Assembly (NCBI GenBank): GCA_022592435.1
Contig: JABYQS010000345.1
Coordinates: 1 to 28,356, forward strand
Source of the DNA: Cerioporus squamosus
Lineage: Eukaryota > Basidiomycota > Agaricomycetes > Polyporales > Polyporaceae
Direction: 5' to 3'
DNA length: 28,356 bases
Shown here: piece after piece, positions 22,335 through 28,356 of the stretch
Layout of the letters: every line of letters starts with the position of its first letter
Numbering within the stretch: position 1 is the first letter of the stretch
The notes under the pieces: generated by a model
Database searches by the model: none
Told to the model about the DNA's origin: nothing
The model's input: the letters and a program-made list of their open reading frames with translations, nothing else
Translations under genes and position numbers: made by a program

Positions 22335-23667
22335 ATGTCCATCATCCCAAAGCAGCAGAAGGCCCTCTTCCTCGAATCCAAGTTCGGGCAGTTCAACGTC
22401 TGGACGACCGACGTTCCGACACCTGCGGCGGAAGACGTCCTCGTGAAAATCGAGGCGACCGCGCTCAACCCGCTCGACTGGAAGATACAAGCGCACGGAC
22501 CATTCGTGGAGGTGTACCCGACGATTCTCGGGTTTGACGGTGCAGGGACCGTCGTCGCTCTAGGGGAGAACGTGTCTACGGTCGCTGTTGGGGATCGAGT
22601 GTCAGTCCATCGGGACTATGGACTGCGTACGAGCAGGTTCCTCACGATCGATTGCATAGGATCGTGCAAGGGTGGTACGACGCTGCCAAAGGCTCCGTAC
22701 ATGGCACGTTCTTGGAGTACTTCCTCACCCCGGCTCAGTTCGTCGCGAAGGTGAGTGCGCCAGATGTCCTGCTCGTAGTAGTGTAGTCGCGCACGTACCT
22801 TACGCATCTCGCCTCGATTCGTAGGTACCGCAGTCGATCTCCTTCGACGAAGCTGCGACGCTCCCCTGTGGTCTTGCGAACGCGGCCTTCCCGCTGTACA
22901 ACCACACAGAAGATGCTCTCTTCACTTCCGCAAGGCTCCTCCCTCCGTGGGTCGAGGGCGGCCGCGGGAAGTACGCAGGAACCCCCGTCCTCGTCCTCGG
23001 TGGTGCCACTTCCATGGGACAGTTCGGTATGCCCATGCGTCCTGTCCAGGCCACATATCCATGTTGACTTCCCTCGTGTCCCAGTCATCCAGCTCGCCCG
23101 TCTGTCCGGCTTCTCGCCCATCATTATCACCGCCTCTCTGCACAACGCCGAGTTCCTGAAGTCCTTAGGCGCAACACACGTCCTCGACCGGAAGCTGCCC
23201 GCAGAGCAGCTCAAGGCCGAAGCAACGAAGCTTGCTGGGGGCCTTATTCCCTACGTATACGACGCCGTCTCGCTCTCCGACACGCTCGAGCTTGGGTACG
23301 CCCTGACGGCGCCCAAGGGCGACCTCGTGGTCGTCCTGTCCTGGAGCGAACTCAAAGCGGCGCATCCGGACACGGACAAGAGGATCCACATGCCGAATGG
23401 GCTGTATGGGAGCCTGGTCAATCACGAGGTTGGCGCGAGCTTGCTTGCGGCGCTGCCGGGCTTGCTGGCGAGCGGGGACTTGAAGGTGTGCCGCTGCTTG
23501 TTACAGTGCCGTAAGGCATGGCTGATGGCTGCGTGATGTATCGCGTGCAGCCGAATCGTGCGGAGGTCCTTCCTGGAGGGTTGGATGGTATCGTTGGTGG
23601 GCTGGAGCGTTTGAAGAACGACCAGGTGAGCGGGGTGAAGCTGGCGATCAGGCCTCAGGAGACTTAG
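22335..23667 (+). CDS. MDR-superfamily NAD(P)H oxidoreductase, enoyl-reductase-like (five exons, 358 aa)
   Basis: Exons are 22335-22600, 22660-22750, 22825-23026, 23085-23485 and 23551-23667. The introns are 59, 74, 58 and 65 nt and the total is 358 codons plus TAG. The GroES-like N-terminal part has KQQKALFLE, VLVKIEATALNPLDWKIQ and ILGFDGAGTVVALGENV, then VGDRVIVQG across intron 1. The Rossmann part has VLVLGGATSMGQ at about residues 178-185, followed by VIQLARLSGF and LKSLGATHVLDR. It closes with LPGGLDGIVGGLERLKNDQVSGVKLAIR. The structural and catalytic zinc cysteines of true alcohol dehydrogenases are absent, as in the ToxD/enoyl-reductase-like branch, which reduces activated double bonds or quinones with NADPH. 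The substrate is unknown and no biosynthetic partner gene is nearby. The first intron uses GTCAGT, chosen because only that donor keeps phase. The ATG has CACC before it. Confidence 0.88.
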
Positions 23668-24036
23668 ATGGCGTAGTCGTACGTCCTTCTATCATTACCT
23701 CAAGAGTAGCTAGCGACAGGAGCACGTTTAATAGTGCAGATAGTACAATCGAAGCCTAGAATGTAAAAGCTGCCAGTTACCTCGATCTGTTCCACGCTCG
23801 AGCTTCCCCTCCGAGGCACTCAGGATACCGGACAGCCTGTATCCTATCTACATGCCCTCAGCAGGGGATGTCGAAACTGCTCGTTGAGGCCTAAACTGGG
23901 CAGGACTTGCATATCGAACCATCAGTCGCGTGCTGCAATTAACACCCGTGAAGGCACCGGAATACATTTACATGACTAGCGGTACGCACAATGGTTTGAA
24001 AGACGAGGATGGTTGTCTATTGAAGCTAAGTACAGA
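23668..24036. other. Convergent 3' intergenic gap
   Basis: This gap lies between the 3' ends of the MDR gene (plus) and the deaminase gene (minus). I see nothing beyond AT-richer untranslated sequence. Confidence 0.5.
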
Positions 24037-26256
24037 TCATCGACCGGCTCCATGAGTGTCGGAGTACGTAAGCATGGCATCAGGCAAGGCGACATCCCGG
24101 CGGCCAGAGCGACTCCGACTCCACTCTGCAGCAATACTATACCCGTCCATCCCGTGATACAAGGCCGAGCTCTCCCCTTCTTCACTGCGGACCGACTGAG
24201 GGGAGGACTGTCGACTCTCATCTGCCAATCGTCGACCAATAATCTCGGCATGGTGTAGTACCTGCTCCATCAGCTTCTCGACTAGTGCCTCCAAGACTGG
24301 CACCGTCATCCCGAACGGCGGCGGATCCCAAGGGAGGATGAGGCCGTGTGTCCCTGGTAGGTGAAACTGCGAGTTGGCTAGATGCAAATCAGCGTACTCA
24401 ACACCCGGGAAGAGCGTGTCGACTCACCGCGCCCCTGACGATCGAAGAGGGAGGTGCTCAGCTGGTAGCACGTGAAGCAAAACTTCTTGCTGACTCCGAT
24501 TGGTAGAGGGTCGTTCTGTGTATGTGTTCAGCGAGGAGCCAAGATATGGAGTACGAAGATGTGGACTTACCATTGAAATAGTCCTCACGACCTCTGGAAT
24601 CCGTTCCGCGTCCTGCCCGGAGTTCGCCACGTTTGCCAGAGCCATCAGGCCAGCCTCGGCATGGACACGAAACCGCCCGGTCTTTAGTACCTTTAACCGG
24701 GCTTGATCCTTCACCCACTCCGTGGCAGACGATCGTTCGACCACATCAACGACGCGCTCGTCGATGCGGCGCAAGATAGCGTCGACAACGGTTTCATGAT
24801 TTTCTCTGAGGTCGTTGACGGCGTCCGAAGAGTGGTCGGCGAGTCTCACGATGGTGGCTGTAGGGGACTTGCCGACTCTTTGCAGATGCGCTACCACGAC
24901 GACCGCCGCAGTATGCCAGGCCGTGAGACTGCGGAAGCATCGGAAGATATGGTCGCCCTCTGGCTCGTTAGGTACTGCGGAAGGATCATCTTCACGAAGT
25001 GAGTGAGTATACATACAAGTCATGTTTGAACGGAAACCACGTGGTACTTACCTTCCATGTCCTCGTCGTCTCTCGCCCCGGCCATGTCTTCGGATTCGCC
25101 TTCATATCCTCCGTCTGCTTTACCGTCGTCGCCAACTACATCTTCGCCTTTGCCTTCGCCTGCTTCCGCCTCGGCCTCTCGTCTTGCTTTTGCAGCCTTC
25201 TTCTTCTCCGCAGCCCGCCTTGCTTCTGTAGAACCAACTGTAGGCGATGAATGCAACAGCGATGATTGCACGTACCGCTGACGAACCCCTGAACATACAC
25301 CGGCAGAGAGGACCCTCTGATAATGGCCTTGATTTCGGGGAGTCCAATGAGGAAATGCAGCGTGACCAGCAGGAGATCCAGCATATCAAGTGATTTCGAC
25401 TTATCAGGCATGCGGTACTGTCCATCCTCGAGAAGCGCGAGGATGTTGCCTATGCAGTGGATCCAGGCAGGCAAAGTTGTGAAGTCAAGGGATTTCGTAG
25501 AGGATTCCGGTATGTTTAGACCGTTGAGCGACAAAATTAGAATAAAGGCAGAGGGGATGTGGATCGTGCGAGCCTTGAACAATTTGCGGTCCGCCTTGGT
25601 CGGGGACCACGTCCTCAAGGCTCAACGCTCTGGCTAGACCTGCGGAAGGCCATTCGCGTCGGCTGGATTTGATACGATGTAGTATTTCGCGAGAGCAGCG
25701 GTTGACGAGCCACCGAGCAAGGTCTGGAACGAGGATGGCGTATTCTCCTTTTGCGTTTGCTCTAGTAGTGGCGTAGCGGAGAACGGTCACGAGATCTGCG
25801 ACGTGAGTGCGCAGGTCTACTTCTCCCAGCTAAATGCGAACGCAAGAGAAGTTAGAAGAACATACTGTGCGTAGCATTTAGCGAGTTTGAACTCACATTG
25901 GGGGGGTTCTTGATCGTGGCGGGTTCCAGCTCGCTAGGAGTCACCTCGCTGACCGAGAATCCTGACTCGCCGGAAGCGACGTCCTCGTCGGACTCGCTAG
26001 GATGCGAAGACATGACGATAGCAGCTTTCACATGGAGGATGTCGATACAACCAGTGACAGCAACTTCCATACCTTTCGGTTCTCCGGAGTCCAGCATGGT
26101 AGCCACTGGGTGAGAGTAGGGCGCGTTCTGCCGGTCATTTGGGCCTGCTGCCTGCCCAATTTCTGAACTGATCACGGAGTCTTCTGGTTGAAGATCATGT
26201 AGGAATGCAGTCAAGAACCGGACAGATGAGACAAGAGGTTTGGTACCCGATGTCAT
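24037..26256 (-). CDS. OTT_1508-like deaminase (seven exons, 626 aa)
   Basis: Exons read 26256-25897, 25829-25676, 25620-25276, 25225-25052, 24989-24571, 24515-24428 and 24377-24037, summing to 626 codons plus TGA. The N-terminal half is helical, beginning RFLTAFLHDLQ, with TVLRYATTRANAKGEYAILV, then TWSPTKADRKLF. A charged Ala/Glu/Lys-rich segment sits at about residues 287-340. The deaminase core follows: VHAEAGLMAL gives H454-A-E456, the zinc ligand and proton-shuttle glutamate, and VSKKFCFTCYQL gives C497-x2-C500, the other zinc ligands. FHLPGTHGLILPWDPPPFG follows. This order is diagnostic of the fungal OTT_1508-like group of the deaminase superfamily, related to toxin-type nucleic-acid deaminases; no substrate is established. 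Six introns are canonical in size. Intron 2 (25675-25621, GTATCA..GTTGAG) is the least certain and was chosen to repair phase. An extra 5' exon is possible. Confidence 0.83.
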
Positions 26257-26805
26257 GAGTGTAAGAGGCTACAGGGGCAGGAGCGCCGCAGTTGTCCCCT
26301 AGCCATTAGCGCCCGGTCAACCCAGCGTCGTCGGCGTGTTGTGCTGGATGCGGACGGCGTGACACGGACGCAAGGAGGAGGAGGACGACGAAGGCATGTT
26401 TGGTACGCTAGGACGAGGAGGCCGGACATGAACCGGCCGAGGAGCCGCTGTTGTATCACGAGTCGACGTCGCGTTGTTATCGGGTCGGACATGTGCATAG
26501 TGATATCTACTACTGCGTGAATACATGCGTGCTACGCGCCGCCTGAACTTGCGCGAGCGAAGAGAGAAAGGGAGAGATGGGTGGAATGAAGAAAGAGTTC
26601 GAGGAAAATGCGCCTGGCTTCCTTAATATATACTAAAGAGTCTGTGGTGTTCGTATTATCTGGACACCTCGCTGTTCAACCATGCATCATGGCATCGCAT
26701 ACATCGCACTCACCATCCTGTTACTAGGACTGAGCTGCCAGAGGCCGCCCCTCGTCTGAGTTGCGTGAATTGGTTTCAATCCGGTTCCAAGACGTTAAGG
26801 TCGCG
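26257..26805. other. Promoter region of the deaminase gene and 3' flank of copy B
   Basis: On the minus strand a TATA-like TATATATTAA (26623-26632) lies about 100 nt upstream of an ATG at 26526. That ATG opens a 69-codon Ser/Arg/Pro-rich frame, MYSRSSRYHYAHVRP onward. This may be a leader uORF, or a first exon spliced to the deaminase. I see no splice pair that decides it. Confidence 0.35.
26623..26632 (-). promoter_or_regulatory. TATA-like box, probably for the deaminase gene
   Basis: TATATATTAA on the minus strand is the best core-promoter match upstream of the deaminase start at 26256. It is about 370 nt away, so a long leader, a leader intron or an unseen first exon would be required. 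Confidence 0.35.
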
Positions 26806-27805
26806 CTAGTATTGAACAGTCAGCCTGCAATTGCGACGAAGACTCGAGGAAAGGGACTCAGCCATAGAGTTTGCGAGCGTATTAACGGAGTCATCGCGAG
26901 CACGCGTGGGGGCCCTTCTGGTTGCGAAGGTAGGAAAGCGCCGCGAGTACCATCGCAACATCTCCAGGACCTGGAGCTCCTCGCGCCTGTCCGCGAGCTC
27001 CTCTTCTTCGTCCATGGTCTCCCCGAGTGCCGACTCGTCGAGTTCTTCCTCTTCCTCCGCGTTGAACTCGACCTTTGCGATCACGCCAGCCTCCTCGGGC
27101 TCCTCGTCGAGATAGACGGCGCGTATCGTGAAGCAATTGAGGGAAAGCGGTTCCGCTGCCCTTTCAGGCGACGATGGCATATACTGTTGCTGCCAGGCCT
27201 CCACTTCCCGCAGCTCCTGCTCGCGTTCTTCGGGCGAACGCGCTGCGAGGATGAGCTCGTCCTCGCGATAGTTGAGGTCGTTGAAAACCACTCGAGCGAT
27301 CCGAATGAGCTTCTCGATGTTTGCCATGCGCTTCGTATGTCCGGGATCCGATTTCACCTCTATCTCGTCCACTATTCACGATGCAGGCTGGGCAATCAGC
27401 AAATCTGCACGCACCATATGCATAGAAACGCTTCGCATGCGATCTCCGTCCGTCGAGCTCCTTCGTCGCCCAGTGGATGTACTCCTCAGTAGTCCTGATG
27501 GCTTCCCGAATACCCTGCAGGTCATTGAGCTTGCCTGCTCTGTTCTTCCTGGAGACCGCAAAAACGCGGGATTGCAAGCCCTCCGCGCGGCGGGCCGCAT
27601 CCTTGTACGCGTCGAGCGATTCTACGCATTCCTTGACGTGCTGGGGACAGAACCGCGGTCCAACGCGGGGAAGTCTGACTTCACACATGGGGTATCTGCC
27701 GTCGTCTGTTAAGATGGCTGCATCGCAGAACCTAGGACCAGTTGACTGGAAGGACCCCGGCTGCTGAGGGGCTTGTTGGCGGGGCCGCCAACGCCGCGGG
27801 GGCAT
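26806..27805 (-). CDS. Cys/His N-terminal, acidic C-terminal family, copy B (two exons, 318 aa)
   Basis: Exon 1 is 27805-27415 and exon 2 is 27371-26806, around a 43-nt intron (GTGCGT, GCTGAT branch, AATAG) at the same codon and phase as in copy A. The protein starts MPPRRWRPRQQ, then C-x13-C-x11-C-x2-H (CDAAI, PMCEV, FCPQH), a probable zinc-binding knuckle, then CVESLDAYKDAARRAEGL and a helical stretch to RFYAYG. Exon 2 begins VDEIEVKSDPG, passes KRMANIEKLIRIA, is Glu-rich (EEREQELREVEAW) and has the conserved acidic block ELDESALGETMDEEEELAD and EMLRWYS. The frame stops with TAG at 26806. Nine codons beyond the TAG still resemble the C-terminus of copy A. The mix of basic start, metal-binding knuckle and acidic tail suggests a nuclear adaptor, which is inference. 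No family name is known to me. Confidence 0.72.
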
Positions 27806-28356
27806 GGCAGGAGTTTCGATATGTGCTACCGTGACGAGGACGATTATGGGGATGCTGAGCTGATTGACGAATGTCTAGCCACGCATGCGATTGGTAGCGC
27901 AACAAGCAAGCAATAAGTATAGCTGGAGGTCGAGCAAGCTAGGGGAGGACGTAGGAGGACGTGGGACAAGTCTGGAGGTAGTTGGCAATTGCGACTCCGA
28001 CCCAGCTCAGACCAGGCTCAGCCTCACTTCAACTCGCCCGGTCTGCCCGGGATCGAGACGCGCAGACAGTGTCACGACTAAAGTTACTCACCGTGGTGCA
28101 GTTCAATTGGCCATCAAGTTGGTTGGCGTGCAAGCATTGACGCCTTCAGCGTCCTCGTGTCTTCTTCGTACGCCCACAGACCGAGCTATCTCGGATCTCC
28201 CGTACCTCATGTTTTCCGTCTTCGCTCGTCACTTATACCGCTCGCTCGACGTCCAGTGCTTCAGTCTCTTCCCCCCTGAAGCACTGCCCTCTGTCTCTAG
28301 CTCGTCCCTGGTCGGCTCCATAACGCTTATAGGTTATGAGCCTGCTGCGTTGCAGT
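27806..28356. other. Upstream region of copy B and right edge of the window
   Basis: This is promoter-side sequence for the minus-strand copy B. No clear TATA box is seen. Toward the right edge the plus strand becomes pyrimidine-rich (about 28130-28310), like the leader of a gene starting beyond the window, and contains an inverted repeat. Confidence 0.4.
28254..28286. repeat. Perfect 11-bp inverted repeat with an 11-nt loop
   Basis: The left arm CAGTGCTTCAG (28254-28264) is the exact reverse complement of the right arm CTGAAGCACTG (28276-28286). The loop is pyrimidine-only. It could form a hairpin or be a palindromic binding site. A second, imperfect pair around CATAAC/GTTATG lies about 35 nt to the right. 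Confidence 0.8.

Noticed and set aside
1..28356. Transposons, LTRs, CRISPR arrays, rRNA genes
   Set aside because: I found no reverse transcriptase, transposase or integrase motifs, no long terminal repeats, no regularly spaced repeats and no rRNA-like sequence by eye.

Overview
The window looks like nuclear DNA from a basidiomycete fungus, most likely an Agaricomycete of polypore type. Its genes are sparse, lie on both strands and carry spliceosomal introns of about 43-74 nt with GT..AG ends and CTNAC-like branch points. Two genes have TATA boxes, leaders are pyrimidine-rich, and the families present (DUF6699, leucine-rich F-box, fungal OTT_1508-like deaminase, MDR oxidoreductase) are typical of mushroom-forming fungi. 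There is no operon structure, rRNA, CRISPR array or recognisable transposon. All exon models were spliced by eye from frame, splice sites and family signatures.

Left part (1-8.5 kb): a three-exon DUF6699 gene on the minus strand (895-2223) with a TATA box at 2453-2459. A long stretch follows without a firm gene, although 4.5-6.7 kb has a run of good minus-strand splice sites that suggests an unresolved multi-exon gene. An F-box gene lies on the plus strand (6666-8453).

Middle (8.5-19.9 kb): two more minus-strand DUF6699 genes, one in a single coding exon (10593-11507, with a leader intron and short uORF) and one in three exons (15857-16745). Between and beyond them is mostly intergenic DNA, plus one TATA-driven candidate gene at 17.5-18.3 kb whose frame I could not settle.

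Right part (19.9-28.4 kb): two related minus-strand genes of a family I cannot name (19908-20909 and 26806-27805) flank a plus-strand MDR oxidoreductase (22335-23667) and a minus-strand seven-exon OTT_1508-like deaminase (24037-26256). The paired genes share a Cys-Cys-Cys-His N-terminus, an intron at the same codon and phase, and an acidic C-terminal block. The left copy has an in-frame TAA. The right copy stops just before a short block that is still conserved.

No single pathway links these genes. The locus reads as an accessory region of expandable fungal families: regulators or adaptors of unknown role (DUF6699), substrate selection for ubiquitination (F-box), a probable nucleic-acid or nucleotide deaminase, and a duplicated putative zinc-binding acidic protein. 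The most interesting parts are the deaminase and the duplicated pair around it.
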